64,000 bases of DNA from Actinoplanes missouriensis 431 (GCF_000284295.1 NC_017093.1:3720001-3784000), one strand, 5' to 3'. Counted from the stretch's first letter, positions 33,638 through 43,142 are shown. A program made the numbers and translations. Notes: a model not told the origin generated them from the sequence alone.

Positions 33638-35373
33638 CCACCGGCACACTGATCGCCCTCGACCTGGTCGTCGCCGTGGTCGCGGCCGCCGGTTGGCTGG
33701 GTGCCGGGGCTGCGGCCGCCGGTGGTCACCGCCGGACCGCGCGGATCGCGGGGACGGCTGCGCTCGCCGTCACCCTGGCCCGGGCCGCGACCGTGATCCC
33801 GCTGGCCGGCGCCGGGTGGTGGTTCGCCGCGGAGAAAGTGCTGCTCGGGGCCCCGCTGGCCCTCACCGGCGTCGTGGTCGCGGCGCCGCGCTTGGTCCGG
33901 CCGCCCGGCGACATCCGCCGGGCTATGCTCGCGCTGCTCTTCGCTGGGTACGCGCAGAGCAGCGCACTGCTCGTCACAGTGCTGCACGGGTACCCGCTGT
34001 CCACGGGGGTCGTGCTGCTCGCGCTGGCCGGAGTGGCCGCGGCGACGCTTGTCACCGGCCGGTTGACCGGTGCGCGGTCGGCACCGATGGTTCCGCGGGT
34101 GGCCGGTGTGGTGACCCTCGCGGCGGTGGCGGCCGGTGCGGGACTCGTGGTCGACGCGGGTGCCGCCGTGCCCGTTCATGATCACTCAGGTCTCTCCGCG
34201 CCTGCCGTCGGCGAACCGACCAGGCGTTTCACCCTCACAGCCGGGACGGCTGTGGTGAAGGCCGGGGGACGTGATGTGGCGGCGTGGGCGTTCGACGGGC
34301 GGGTGCCGGGCCCACCGCTCACCGCGTCGCTCGGTGACGTGATCGAGGTGACGCTGCTCAACCGGGACATCGCCCGCGGGGTGACGCTGCACTGGCATGG
34401 CTACGACGTGCCGAACAGCCAGGACGGCGTACCGGATGTCACCCAGGACGCGGTGCTGCCCGGTGAGAGATTCGTCTATCGGTTCCGTGCCGACCAGACG
34501 GGGACGTACTGGTATCACACGCATGCGGTGTCCGATGTCGGCGTGCGGATGGGGCTCTACGGCACCCTCGTGGTCGCGCCGGCTCGATCGGCGCCAGCCG
34601 TCGACGTCGTCGTGCCGGTGCACACGCTCAGCGGGCGGCTCCTGCCGGACCCGGTGGTGCAGCCCGTGAGCCCGGGAAGGGCGGTGCGGCTACGGCTGAT
34701 CAACACGGACAGCGTGACCCACCGATTCGCGCTGGCGGGTGCCGGTTTCCAGGTCGCCGCGATCGACGGGATGGACCTGCGCGGGCCGCCCGAGGTGACG
34801 GAGACAGCGGTGCTGATACCGGCGGGTGGCCGATACGACCTGACGTTCACCGCCTCCGCCTCGTCGGTGGGACTGCTCGTCGACGGGCGGATCGTGTGGT
34901 CCACCGGGCCCGTCGCGGCGGAGACCGGTGGGTGGGCCGTGCTCGATCCGCTGACCTACGGAAAACCGGGGCCGGCGCCCTGGGCACGGATCGACCGGGA
35001 GTTCACGCTGGTGCTCGACCGAGGGCTGGACCTGCGGAGGCTGCTGCCGCGGTACGCGCACACGGTCAACGGGGCAGCCGCTCCCGGCATCGCGGATCAG
35101 TCCGTGCGGTACGGAGAGATCGTGAAGCTGACGATCGCGAACCGGTCACTGGTGGTGCATCCGTGGCACCTGCACGGTCATCACGTGCGGGTGCTGCGCC
35201 GGGACGGGCAGGAGTCCCGGGGTAGTCCACTGTGGCTGGACTCGTTCGACGTGCTGCCGGGCCAGGTGTGGGAGGTGGCGTTCCGGGCCGACAACCCCGG
35301 GATGTGGGCCAACCACTGCCACAACCTGCCCCACGCCGAGCAGGGGATGACACTGCATCTGAGGTATCGATGA
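33634..35373 (+). CDS. Membrane-anchored multicopper oxidase
   Basis: 579 residues. Residues 1-180 hold about five transmembrane helices, then a periplasmic-side oxidase. All four copper motifs are present: 'VTLHWHGYD' , 'TYWYHTHAV', 'VVHPWHLHGHH' and 'WANHCHNLPHAEQGM', the last giving the type 1 Cys, His and Met ligands. Laccases and cuproxidases couple one-electron oxidation to O2 reduction. Fusion to a membrane domain and operon linkage to a 4-TM protein and an AhpD-like dithiol protein suggest a redox chain at the membrane (inference). Confidence 0.9.
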   Translation: MTTGTLIALDLVVAVVAAAGWLGAGAAAAGGHRRTARIAGTAALAVTLARAATVIPLAGAGWWFAAEKVLLGAPLALTGVVVAAPRLVRPPGDIRRAMLALLFAGYAQSSALLVTVLHGYPLSTGVVLLALAGVAAATLVTGRLTGARSAPMVPRVAGVVTLAAVAAGAGLVVDAGAAVPVHDHSGLSAPAVGEPTRRFTLTAGTAVVKAGGRDVAAWAFDGRVPGPPLTASLGDVIEVTLLNRDIARGVTLHWHGYDVPNSQDGVPDVTQDAVLPGERFVYRFRADQTGTYWYHTHAVSDVGVRMGLYGTLVVAPARSAPAVDVVVPVHTLSGRLLPDPVVQPVSPGRAVRLRLINTDSVTHRFALAGAGFQVAAIDGMDLRGPPEVTETAVLIPAGGRYDLTFTASASSVGLLVDGRIVWSTGPVAAETGGWAVLDPLTYGKPGPAPWARIDREFTLVLDRGLDLRRLLPRYAHTVNGAAAPGIADQSVRYGEIVKLTIANRSLVVHPWHLHGHHVRVLRRDGQESRGSPLWLDSFDVLPGQVWEVAFRADNPGMWANHCHNLPHAEQGMTLHLRYR

Positions 35374-35393
35374 GCTGTCTGTCGTGGCCCGGC

Positions 35394-35432
35394 TGCCCCC
35401 TGGTTCACGGTCGGCACCGCGGACCGGGGGCA
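35394..35432. terminator. Possible bidirectional terminator
   Basis: TGCCCCC (35394-35400) pairs with GGGGGCA (35426-35432), and pairing can extend inward by GGT/ACC with one bulge. It lies between convergent oxidase and RTX-type genes. Confidence 0.5.
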
Positions 35433-35444
35433 CCCGGAGGGATG

Positions 35445-36473
35445 TCAGAAGTTCTCGCAGTTGACCGTCGTCCCGCCGGCCAGGCTCAGTCGGCAGGTGT
35501 CACCGGCCTCGGTGCGGTTGGTGCCGCCGTCCAGCGCGTCCGGCCCGTCGAACTCGCTCACCCCGCCCTCCAGGTAGTCGTCGCCGCCCAGACCGGAGAT
35601 GGTGTCCTGGCCGCTGCTGCCGTACAGCGCGTTGTCGCCGCCGTTGCCGATCAGCACGTCGTCCGCCGTGGTCGCGGTGATGTTCTCGATGCGCAGCAAC
35701 GAGTCGCCCTCGCCGGGCTCACCGTCGTCACCGCGCGCGTTGTCGAGGTCGGCCACGATGCCGCTGGACCGCTCGGTGTAGAAAGCGCCGTCCCGGCCCG
35801 CGCCACCGTCGTGCAGGTCAGCGCCGAGCCCGCCGATCAGCTCGTCGTCACCGTCCCCGGCCAGCAGCAGGTCGTCGCCGTCCTCCCCGTAGAGCGCGTC
35901 GTTGCCGCCCGCGCCGTCGAGCAGGTCCCTGCCCGGGCCACCGGACAGCTGGTCGGCGCCGGGGCCCCCGCTGACCGTGTTGTCGCCGCCCCGGCCCTGC
36001 ACGCTGTCGGCACCGCCCTCGCCACGGAGGTGGTCCGCCGCGACGTCCGAGCCGATCAGCGTGTCGTCGCCCGGTCCGCCGGAGGCGAGCAGCCCGATGG
36101 CGGTGTCGTTGATGACGGTGTCCGCGCCGTCGCGGACGTTGACGACCAGGCCGAGCGCGACAGGCGGTGCCCCGAGATCACAGGTGACCTGCGTGGGGTC
36201 GCCGTCCACGGATGCGCAGCCCGGCCCGGCGGTGATCGTGACGTCGTCGTCGAACGTCACGACCTGCCCGCCGCCGGTGATGAGCAGATTGTTGGCCTCA
36301 CCGGCGGCGGCGGTGAAGCGGACGCTGCCGGGCGCGGTCACCGAGGCGGAAGCCGCTGCCGGCGCCGAGAAAGCCGGAACCGCGCTGAAGGTCAGCCCAG
36401 CGGCGGCGACCGCGGAAAAACCGGCGACCGTGGAAAAACCGGCGACGGTGGAAATGCCGGCGAATCGGAACAT
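35445..36473 (-). CDS. Secreted RTX-like calcium-binding repeat protein
   Basis: 342 residues. Signal peptide to about residue 40 ('AVPAFSAPAAASA'). Nonapeptide repeats GGxGxDxLx fill about residues 130-300, for example 'SGGPGADQLSGGPGRDLLDG' and 'LYGEDGDDLLLAGDGDDELI', forming a calcium-stabilised beta roll. Two Cys near the C terminus ('DTCRLSLAGGTTVNCENF') probably pair. Such modular surface proteins are common in this group; partner unknown. The signal region carries 'FSTVAGFSAVA' repeats. Confidence 0.9.
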   Translation of the reverse strand: MFRFAGISTVAGFSTVAGFSAVAAAGLTFSAVPAFSAPAAASASVTAPGSVRFTAAAGEANNLLITGGGQVVTFDDDVTITAGPGCASVDGDPTQVTCDLGAPPVALGLVVNVRDGADTVINDTAIGLLASGGPGDDTLIGSDVAADHLRGEGGADSVQGRGGDNTVSGGPGADQLSGGPGRDLLDGAGGNDALYGEDGDDLLLAGDGDDELIGGLGADLHDGGAGRDGAFYTERSSGIVADLDNARGDDGEPGEGDSLLRIENITATTADDVLIGNGGDNALYGSSGQDTISGLGGDDYLEGGVSEFDGPDALDGGTNRTEAGDTCRLSLAGGTTVNCENF

Positions 36474-36580
36474 GGAGTCCCCCGTGGAGTCGATGCCGCA
36501 CATCGGACGAGCGGCACGGTGATCACCATGAATACCCGAGAGCGCCCCGCACCGCGACCCCAATCCACCCGGCCGCACCG

Positions 36581-36781
36581 CGGATCCGAGAGCTCCGCGT
36601 CGGCGCGACCCTCGCCAAGACCGAGGTGGAGGTCGCCGCCGACGCGCTGCTGGATGCGATGGACGACATCGAACCGGCCGAGCCGCCGGTGTCCCGGGGG
36701 GCGGTTCACCGGAGCGCCGTCGTCCCTGCGTCTGCGGTTCACGCCGGCGGTTCACGCCAGCGGTTCACGGCGGCGGGCTAA
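36581..36781 (+). other. Possible orphan coding fragment
   Basis: The 304-bp gap 36474-36777 has one protein-like stretch: frame from 36581 reads 'RIRELRVGATLAKTEVEVAA' then 'DALLDAMDDIEPAEPP' with GC-rich third positions, ending TAA at 36781. No start codon with a ribosome site is present, and the last 45 bp carry three 13-bp GGTTCACGCC-type repeats. It could be a degraded gene or chance. Confidence 0.25.
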
Positions 36782-36963
36782 GGCAGTCTCTCGGCGAGTT
36801 TGACGGCTTGCGTGCCGAGCACGTCGTCATGCCGGGCGATCTCGGCACCGTCGCGGTAAACGGTGACGCCGCCCTGCCACGCGCAGTATTCGACCTGCTG
36901 GTAACGACTGACGCTGTCGTCGTGGTGGTGAACTTCGAGGACATCCGCTCCGGTAGCAGCCAT
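36778..36963 (-). CDS. Small hypothetical protein
   Basis: 61 residues: 'ADVLEVHHHDDSVSRYQQVE', then 'YCAWQGGVTVYRDGAEIARH', two strands and a helix. The His/Asp run could bind metal. GGAAAGG lies upstream of ATG 36963 at a longish spacing. No family recognised. It may be real because coding-like third positions continue to the stop. Confidence 0.5.
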   Translation of the reverse strand: MAATGADVLEVHHHDDSVSRYQQVEYCAWQGGVTVYRDGAEIARHDDVLGTQAVKLAERLP

Positions 36964-37083
36964 GGGTGGGACCGCCTTTCCTCATGTGGTCCGGGGACAC
37001 GACCTATCGGCCGGGTGCCCGTGCACTGAAGGATTCGGGTGCGACGGGGTTGCGGATGGCTGGTTAGCTTGGTGGGGGGAGGG

Positions 37084-37404
37084 GTGACTGTGGACAGTGA
37101 CGGTGACTACGGCATCGATGCGGTCGATGCCCCGGAGCTCAGCTCCCCGGAGTCGCGGGTCCTGGAGAGCTTCCCGGTCCGGACCCTCTGGATGATCAGC
37201 ATGCTGACCGTGTTCTTCGGGTGGACGCCGCTTTATCTGCTCGACTGGGAGGAGCACTCCTGGAACGACGAGCATGCCTTCTGGTGGCGTTTCACCCTGG
37301 TCGCCTGGATCGTCAGCATCGTGATCGTGTCCGTCATCGCGGCGGCCGAGCGCATTGCGCATCGCCGCCTGCTCCGACGCCTCTCCGGCGACTCGGAGGC
37401 CTGA
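37084..37404 (+). CDS. Small two-helix membrane protein
   Basis: 106 residues. 'TLWMISMLTVFFGWTPLYLL' and 'FTLVAWIVSIVIVSVIAAAE' are two hydrophobic helices separated by an acidic Trp-rich loop; the tail is basic. GTG 37084 follows GGGAGGGG. No family recognised; possibly a small envelope accessory protein. Confidence 0.65.
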   Translation: MTVDSDGDYGIDAVDAPELSSPESRVLESFPVRTLWMISMLTVFFGWTPLYLLDWEEHSWNDEHAFWWRFTLVAWIVSIVIVSVIAAAERIAHRRLLRRLSGDSEA

Positions 37405-37585
37405 CCCGCAACGCGCTGCGCACCGGCGAGTGCATTTCGTGCTACCGCTCGTTCATGTCGTCCTATCGATGGCTGTCGCCGCTCGCTGAGGATGTTGGTC
37501 ACGCGGGTGCAACACCTCTGCCATGAAAACGAAACAATCCGGCAGCCGCGCCGATGAAACGATTCACCGTCGAGAGGACGAGCCG

Positions 37586-39883
37586 ATGCGACTCCGATTG
37601 CTGGGGGCGGCGCTGCTGCTGACCCCCGTGGCAGCCGTGCCCGCGGCGGCGCCGGCACAGGCAGCCCCCGCGGCCACTCCGGCGCAGGCGGCCCTACCCG
37701 CGGCCACTCCGGCACCGGCATCCCTGCCCGCGGCCACTCAGGCGCAGGTGACCCAACCCTCGGCCACCCCAGCGCCGGCGGCCCCACCCGCGGTCAGTCC
37801 GGCACGGGCGAGCGGCTGCGACGCGTACCCATGGATGGACAAGCGCAAGCCGCCCGCCCAGCGTGCCCACTCGCTGCTGGCAGCGAGCACTCAACACCAG
37901 AAGTACCGCTGGCTGGTCGAACAACCCGCCAACAACCCCCAGCAGACCACCTGGCCGGACGGCGTCGTCTACCCCGAGCAACTGCCCTGCACTCCGGCCG
38001 TCGTCTACACCGACGGCCCGGACGGGATCCGCTTCACCGACGGCGTCACCGCGTTCCCGGCCACGATCGCCACGGCCGCGACCTGGAACGAGAACCTCGC
38101 GTACCTCAAGGGCGCCGCTCAGGCCGACGAGGCGTACGAGAAGGGGAAGAATGTGATTCTCGCCCCGGGTATCGCGAGCGGCCGGACCCCGCTCTCCGGC
38201 CGCACCCCGGAGTATCTCGGCGAGGACGCCCTGCTCAGCGGCCTGATGGCGGCGGCCGGGACCCGGGGCATCCAGAGTGACGACCGGGTGCTGGCGACGC
38301 TCAAGCACTATGTCGCCAACGAGCAGGAACTCGACCGGCAGACCAGTTCGTCGAACGCCGACGAGCGCACCCTGCGCCAGGTGTACGACCTGCCCTTCGA
38401 GATCGCCGCGAAGCGCAGCGACCCGGCGAGCGTCATGTGCTCCTACAACCAGATCAACGGCGTGTACGCCTGCGAGCATCCCCGCCTGAACACCGTCCTC
38501 AAAAAGAAATTCGACGGCTACGTGATGTCCGACTTCGGCTCGGTGCACTCGACCGCCGCCAGCCTGGTCAACGGTCTGGACCAGGAGCTCAACCGTCCGA
38601 TCTGGTTCACCCCGGCGAAACTCGACGCCGCTCTCGCGGCCGGCCAGATCACCCAGCGGCAGATCGACGCCGCAGCCTTGCGGGTGATCACCGCGTACGT
38701 CCGGGGCGGCCTCTTCGACAACCCCCTCCCGGCCACGCCCGCCGCCGACGTCTCCACGGAAGCGCACAAGGCGATCGCCAGGACGATGGCCGAACAGGGT
38801 TCGGTGCTGCTCAAGAACAACCGCGGAACGCTGCCGCTGCGACCGCGCGCGGGGGACACCATCGCGGTCATCGGCCCGACCGCGCAGGAAACCGCGCACG
38901 AGGTGTGCAGCCTGCCGTGGCGGTTCGGCAACCCGACCACGCTGCGCTGCGAGGACCTGGTCACGCCGCTGGCCGGGATCCGGGAGCGGGCCGCGCGTGC
39001 CGGTGCGACGGTCACCTACGACAACGGCAGTGACCTGGCCGCGGCCGCCGCGAGCGCCGCCGCTGCCGACACCGTTGTCGTCTTCGGATATCAGCGGGCC
39101 GGCGAGTTCACCGACCTGCCCGATCTGCGGCTGCAGGGTGGCGGCGACGAGCTGATCGCCACGGTGGCGGCGGCCAATCCCCGTACCGTGGTGGTGCTGC
39201 AGACCGGCAGCGCGGTCGAGATGCCCTGGCTGGCGTCGGTGCCCGCGGTGCTGGAGAACTGGTACGGCGGCGAGCAGATGGGCCCGGCCCTGGCGTCGCT
39301 GCTGTTCGGCGACACCAACCCGTCCGGCAAGCTGCCGATGACGTTCCCGCGTTCGCTCGCCGACACCCCGACGGCCGGCAGCCCGGAGCGGTACCCCGGC
39401 GTACGCCCGGAGGGGGAGACGATCCGCCAGGTCGACTACACCGAGGGGCTGAAGGTCGGCTACCGGTGGTACGCCGCCGAGGGCATCGAGCCGCTGTTCC
39501 GGTTCGGCCACGGGCTGTCGTACACCTCGTTCGCCTACCGTGATCTGCGGGTGACCGGGAACAGCCGGACCGGCGTGAAGATCCAGTTCCGGCTCACCAA
39601 CACGGGTAAGCGGGCCGGCGCCGAGGTCGCCCAGGCCTATGTCACGCTGCCCGCCTCGGCCGGCGAGCCGGGACCGCGTCTGGCCGGCTGGGAACGCGTC
39701 ACGCTGGAGCCGGGCCGCAGCCGTACCGTCACCATCGATCTCACCCGGTCCGACCTCGCCGACCTGCACCTGCTGCAGTACTTCGACGCGGGCCGGGACG
39801 CCTGGGTGACGCCGCGCGGCACCTACGGGTTCACCGTCGGCGGCTCCACCGCCCGCATCCGCTTCGTCGACAACGCGCGATAG
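37586..39883 (+). CDS. Secreted glycoside hydrolase family 3 enzyme
   Basis: 765 residues. Signal peptide 1-27, then five 10-residue Ala/Pro repeats (about 21-75, e.g. 'AQAALPAATP') as a linker. The GH3 N domain contains 'YTDGPDGIRF', 'LATLKHYVANEQE' and 'GYVMSDFGSVHS' with the catalytic Asp. The C domain includes 'GSVLLKNNRGTLPL' and 'RFGHGLSYTSFAY', and a fibronectin-like domain ends the protein. Typical activity is exo-beta-glucosidase or xylosidase. The 3' end overlaps the convergent AraC gene by 61 nt. Confidence 0.92.
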   Translation: MRLRLLGAALLLTPVAAVPAAAPAQAAPAATPAQAALPAATPAPASLPAATQAQVTQPSATPAPAAPPAVSPARASGCDAYPWMDKRKPPAQRAHSLLAASTQHQKYRWLVEQPANNPQQTTWPDGVVYPEQLPCTPAVVYTDGPDGIRFTDGVTAFPATIATAATWNENLAYLKGAAQADEAYEKGKNVILAPGIASGRTPLSGRTPEYLGEDALLSGLMAAAGTRGIQSDDRVLATLKHYVANEQELDRQTSSSNADERTLRQVYDLPFEIAAKRSDPASVMCSYNQINGVYACEHPRLNTVLKKKFDGYVMSDFGSVHSTAASLVNGLDQELNRPIWFTPAKLDAALAAGQITQRQIDAAALRVITAYVRGGLFDNPLPATPAADVSTEAHKAIARTMAEQGSVLLKNNRGTLPLRPRAGDTIAVIGPTAQETAHEVCSLPWRFGNPTTLRCEDLVTPLAGIRERAARAGATVTYDNGSDLAAAAASAAAADTVVVFGYQRAGEFTDLPDLRLQGGGDELIATVAAANPRTVVVLQTGSAVEMPWLASVPAVLENWYGGEQMGPALASLLFGDTNPSGKLPMTFPRSLADTPTAGSPERYPGVRPEGETIRQVDYTEGLKVGYRWYAAEGIEPLFRFGHGLSYTSFAYRDLRVTGNSRTGVKIQFRLTNTGKRAGAEVAQAYVTLPASAGEPGPRLAGWERVTLEPGRSRTVTIDLTRSDLADLHLLQYFDAGRDAWVTPRGTYGFTVGGSTARIRFVDNAR

Positions 39884-40737
39884 GCGGACGCGCTCAGCCC
39901 GTAGTGCGACTTGAACCGCCGGGCGAAGTAGTTCGGATCCGGCCAGCCCACCGACTCACCGATCGCGCTGATCGGTGAGTCGGTGTGCAGCAGCCGCGCG
40001 GCGGCCAGCTCGATGCGGTGCCGGGACAGATACGCCATCGGCGGTAGCCCGGTCGCCGCCTTGAACAGCCGCACGAGGTAGCCCGGCGCGACATGCAACT
40101 GCGTCGCGAGGTCGGTCAGCGTCCACGGATGGGCGGGTTTCGCCTCCATCAGCCGCATCCCGTCGAGCACCGCCGGATGACTGACGCTCGCCCACGACCC
40201 CGGATCGGCGGGCCCCAGCGCCCGAGCCAGCGCACTGAGAAACAGGGTCAAACCCCCGACAAGATCCCCCTTGTACGCCGAGACCGGCCTCCCGCGCAGA
40301 CTCTGCAGCCGTTCGAGATGCTCCACGCACTCCCCGAACGCGGTGCCCTCGACGTGCCCGGTCAGCATGCCCCGCCGCTGATGCGCGTACGGCCCGGTCC
40401 ACAACAGATGCCCGATCCGCGGATCCTCCCGGGTCCACGCCAGCTCCCGGCGCAGCAGCTCGGACGTGAAGCAGCAGTTGTAGAGGTCCAGGGCGCGGCA
40501 CTGCTCGTACCCGTGCCAGACGCCCGGCCGCAGCAGCAGCACGTCACCGACGGTGAGCCGCTGCTGCCCGGCCAGGCTGTGCTGCACACCGGACCCGCCG
40601 ACCACGACGGCGACCTCCACGAAGCTGTGCGTGTGCGTCGGGTGCGAGCCCTCGTGCAGGTACCGTCCGGCGAACGCCGGCGAGCCGTCGACGATGTGCA
40701 TGAGCGCATCGACCTGCTCCACCGGAAGGTCGCCCAT
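39823..40737 (-). CDS. AraC family regulator with cupin sensor domain
   Basis: 304 residues. N-terminal cupin ('HPTHTHSFVEVAVVVGG', 'DVLLLRPGVWHGYEQC') likely binds sugar. Two HTH motifs at about 210-285: 'TLTDLATQLHVAPGYLVRLF' and 'PISAIGESVGWPDPNYFARR'. The last 20 codons lie inside the end of the GH3 gene on the other strand. Its neighbour makes control of the GH3 enzyme plausible. ATG 40737. Confidence 0.92.
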   Translation of the reverse strand: MGDLPVEQVDALMHIVDGSPAFAGRYLHEGSHPTHTHSFVEVAVVVGGSGVQHSLAGQQRLTVGDVLLLRPGVWHGYEQCRALDLYNCCFTSELLRRELAWTREDPRIGHLLWTGPYAHQRRGMLTGHVEGTAFGECVEHLERLQSLRGRPVSAYKGDLVGGLTLFLSALARALGPADPGSWASVSHPAVLDGMRLMEAKPAHPWTLTDLATQLHVAPGYLVRLFKAATGLPPMAYLSRHRIELAAARLLHTDSPISAIGESVGWPDPNYFARRFKSHYGLSASAYRALSTKRMRAVEPPTVNP

Positions 40738-40742
40738 CCGGG

Positions 40743-41888
40743 TCAGCTGTCCTTGTTCACCAGCGTGGGGTGGTCGAGCAGGAACTGCGCCACGGAGTCG
40801 GCCTTGACCGCGTCGAAGAACTCCTGCGCCAGCTCCGGCTGGGTGAACTCCTCGCCGAGATAGTCGTTGGTGCCCTGCTCGAACTTGCCGCCACCGGGCA
40901 GCTTGATGGTGACCATGTCGTCGACGTTGACGCCCTTGAGCGCCACCGCCCACTCGATCGGGCTGTTGCCGCCGCCGGCGAACGTCAGCGACTCGCCGGC
41001 CGCTTCCAGGATCTTGCCCATCTTGCCGACGTCGGTGATGACGTCCTTGCTCATCGCCTCTTTCGCCATGGCCTTGATGAACTGCTGCTGGTGGCGCTGA
41101 CGGTCGTAGTCGCTCATCGGCGGGCCGCCCTTGAACCCGTAGCGCTGGCGCACGTAGTCCAGCGCCTGCCAGGGCTCCAGCCGTACCGGCTTGGTGCTCT
41201 TCTTGTAGTAGGCCTGCGGACCGGTGTACGGGTGCTGGCAGTTGCCGCTGATCGGGCAGCTGCGCAGACGCGGCCGCTGCTTGCCCTCGGGATCGAGGTG
41301 TTCCGACTTCACGTCCATGTCGATTTTCATGGAGACGCCGCCGAGCGCCTCGACGATCTCCTTGAAGCCGCCGAAGTTGATGATCGCGGCGGCGTCGAAC
41401 TCCTTGATGCCGGTGTACTTCGTGATCGTCTTCGACAGCACCTTGAAGCCGTTGACCACGTCGATCTTGCCGTTGACCTGACTGCCGTTCGCCATCGCGG
41501 AGTTGATCTTCGCGTGGTGCGAGCGGAGGCCGGCCTTCTCGTCGGCGGCGATCTCCACGTAGAGGTCGCGGGGGATCGAGAAGAGGTACGCCGTGCTCAT
41601 GTCCTTCGGGATGTGCGCGATCAGGATCGAGTCGGAGAGCGGCGGCGTCGTCGGCTTCCGCGGGTCGATGCCGACCAGCAGGATGGTCAGCGGGCCCTTG
41701 ATGTCCTTCTTCCCGGCCTGCGCGGCGTCGGTGTCGAGCAGCGCGTCGTTCGTGATGTCACCGGTGTATTTCGAGATCAGACTCTGCCCGGCGACCAGGG
41801 TGCCGCCGCTGATCACCATCAGCGAGCAACCGAAGACGGCACAGAGCCGCGCCCACAGTGGCGCGCGGCGTTTCGCTGTCGTACCCAA
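40743..41888 (-). CDS. LytR-CpsA-Psr (LCP) family cell-wall ligase
   Basis: About 381 residues. One N-terminal transmembrane helix ('LWARLCAVFGCSLMVISGGT') and an LCP domain: 'ILLVGIDPRK', 'LSDSILIAHIPKD', 'LFSIPRDLYVEI' and 'ALDYVRQRYGF' with the Arg residues that bind polyprenyl pyrophosphate. LCP enzymes attach teichoic acids, arabinogalactan or glycans to peptidoglycan. TTG 41888 is preferred (GGAGA 8 nt upstream); an ATG at 41957 would leave only 7 bp to the divergent aminotransferase. Confidence 0.88.
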   Translation of the reverse strand: MGTTAKRRAPLWARLCAVFGCSLMVISGGTLVAGQSLISKYTGDITNDALLDTDAAQAGKKDIKGPLTILLVGIDPRKPTTPPLSDSILIAHIPKDMSTAYLFSIPRDLYVEIAADEKAGLRSHHAKINSAMANGSQVNGKIDVVNGFKVLSKTITKYTGIKEFDAAAIINFGGFKEIVEALGGVSMKIDMDVKSEHLDPEGKQRPRLRSCPISGNCQHPYTGPQAYYKKSTKPVRLEPWQALDYVRQRYGFKGGPPMSDYDRQRHQQQFIKAMAKEAMSKDVITDVGKMGKILEAAGESLTFAGGGNSPIEWAVALKGVNVDDMVTIKLPGGGKFEQGTNDYLGEEFTQPELAQEFFDAVKADSVAQFLLDHPTLVNKDS

Positions 41889-41906
41889 CCCGCTGTCTCC
41901 AACCCC

Positions 41907-41925
41907 GTGCTCGGATATCGAGCAC
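41907..41925. promoter_or_regulatory. Palindrome between LCP and aminotransferase genes
   Basis: GTGCTCG-GATAT-CGAGCAC, perfect 7-bp arms, in the only intergenic space between the divergent genes. Possible shared operator; the binding protein is unknown. Confidence 0.5.
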
Positions 41926-41970
41926 GCATGATTCCACGACCGGTCAAGAACCGGCATCTAAGGTATGGCA

Positions 41971-43128
41971 GTGAAGATTTCCCATCGCGCGCAGGCCGTC
42001 GCACCCTTTTACGCGATGGAAGTCGCCAAGCACGCCGCCATGGTAGAAGCCGACGGCCGTCACGTCATCCGGCTCAACATCGGCGAACCGGATTTCGGCG
42101 CCCCGCCTGCGGTTCGCGAGGCGATGCGCGAGGCCATGGACGGGCGCCCGATGCCGTACACGGCGGCGCTCGGCCTGCCCGCGCTGCGCCAGGCGATCAG
42201 TGGCTTCTACCGCGACGAACACGGCGTCGAGGTGGATCCGGCCCGGGTCGTGGTGACCGCCGGGGCGTCCGCCGCGCTGGTGCTCACCGCGGCCGCGCTC
42301 GTCGATCCGGGCGACGAGGTGATCATCGGCGACCCGTCGTACCCCTGCAACCGGCAGATCATCGAGAGTTTCGGCGGCCGGGTCCGCCTGGTCCCCACCA
42401 CTGCGGACACCCGCTTCCAACTCGACCTTCCTTCGGTACGGGCACACTGGTCTCCCGCCACCGCCGGCGTGATGATCGCCACCCCGTCCAACCCGACGGG
42501 CACCTCAATCCCGCCCGCCGAGCTCGCCGCCGTGTGTGAACTGGCCCGCTCGCACGGCGCCTGGCGGATCATCGACGAGATCTACCTCAACCTCGCCCTC
42601 AACCCGTCGCCGACCGCGCTGAGCTGCGACCCGGACGCCATCGTCATCGGCAGCTTCTCGAAGTACTTCGGCCTGACCGGCTGGCGGCTCGGCTGGTGCG
42701 TGCTCCCCGAGGCCCTGATCCCGGCCGTCGAGCGGCTAGCCCAGAATTACTACATCTGCGCATCCGCGCCGGCCCAGCAGGCCGCCCTCGCCTGCTTCAC
42801 CCCGGAGGCCCGCCAGGTCTGCGAGGACCGTCGCGCCGAGTTCGCGGCCCGCCGTACCGTGGTCCTCGACGGCCTGGCCCGGATCGGGCTGCCGGTGCCG
42901 GTCCCGCCGGACGGAGCGTTCTACTGCTACATCGACGTGAGCGGCACCGGGCTGGGCTCGTGGGAATTCTGCGAGCGGGCGCTGCAGGAGGCGCACGTGG
43001 CGCTGACCCCGGGCCGCGATTTCGGTCATCACAGCGCGGAAACCCACGTGCGCCTCTCCTACACCGCGTCCATGCCGGACCTCACCGAGGGACTGAGGCG
43101 TCTGGAGCGCTTCGTTGCCACCCTCTGA
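41971..43128 (+). CDS. Class I/II pyridoxal-phosphate aminotransferase
   Basis: 385 residues. 'LNIGEPDFGAPPAVREAM' start, 'GASAALVLTAAALVDPGDEV', 'ATPSNPTGTSIPP' and the PLP lysine in 'GSFSKYFGLTGWRLGW'. Aspartate/aromatic aminotransferase-like; donor unknown. TAAGG spacing favours GTG 41971 over ATG 41965 (1 nt spacing). A hairpin overlaps the stop codon. Confidence 0.9.
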   Translation: MKISHRAQAVAPFYAMEVAKHAAMVEADGRHVIRLNIGEPDFGAPPAVREAMREAMDGRPMPYTAALGLPALRQAISGFYRDEHGVEVDPARVVVTAGASAALVLTAAALVDPGDEVIIGDPSYPCNRQIIESFGGRVRLVPTTADTRFQLDLPSVRAHWSPATAGVMIATPSNPTGTSIPPAELAAVCELARSHGAWRIIDEIYLNLALNPSPTALSCDPDAIVIGSFSKYFGLTGWRLGWCVLPEALIPAVERLAQNYYICASAPAQQAALACFTPEARQVCEDRRAEFAARRTVVLDGLARIGLPVPVPPDGAFYCYIDVSGTGLGSWEFCERALQEAHVALTPGRDFGHHSAETHVRLSYTASMPDLTEGLRRLERFVATL

Positions 43129-43142
43129 CGATCGTCAGGGGG
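43121..43142. terminator. Overlapping bidirectional terminator
   Basis: CCCTCTGAC-GATC-GTCAGGGGG contains the perfect 14-bp palindrome CTGACGATCGTCAG (43125-43138) and includes both convergent stop codons. Confidence 0.65.
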
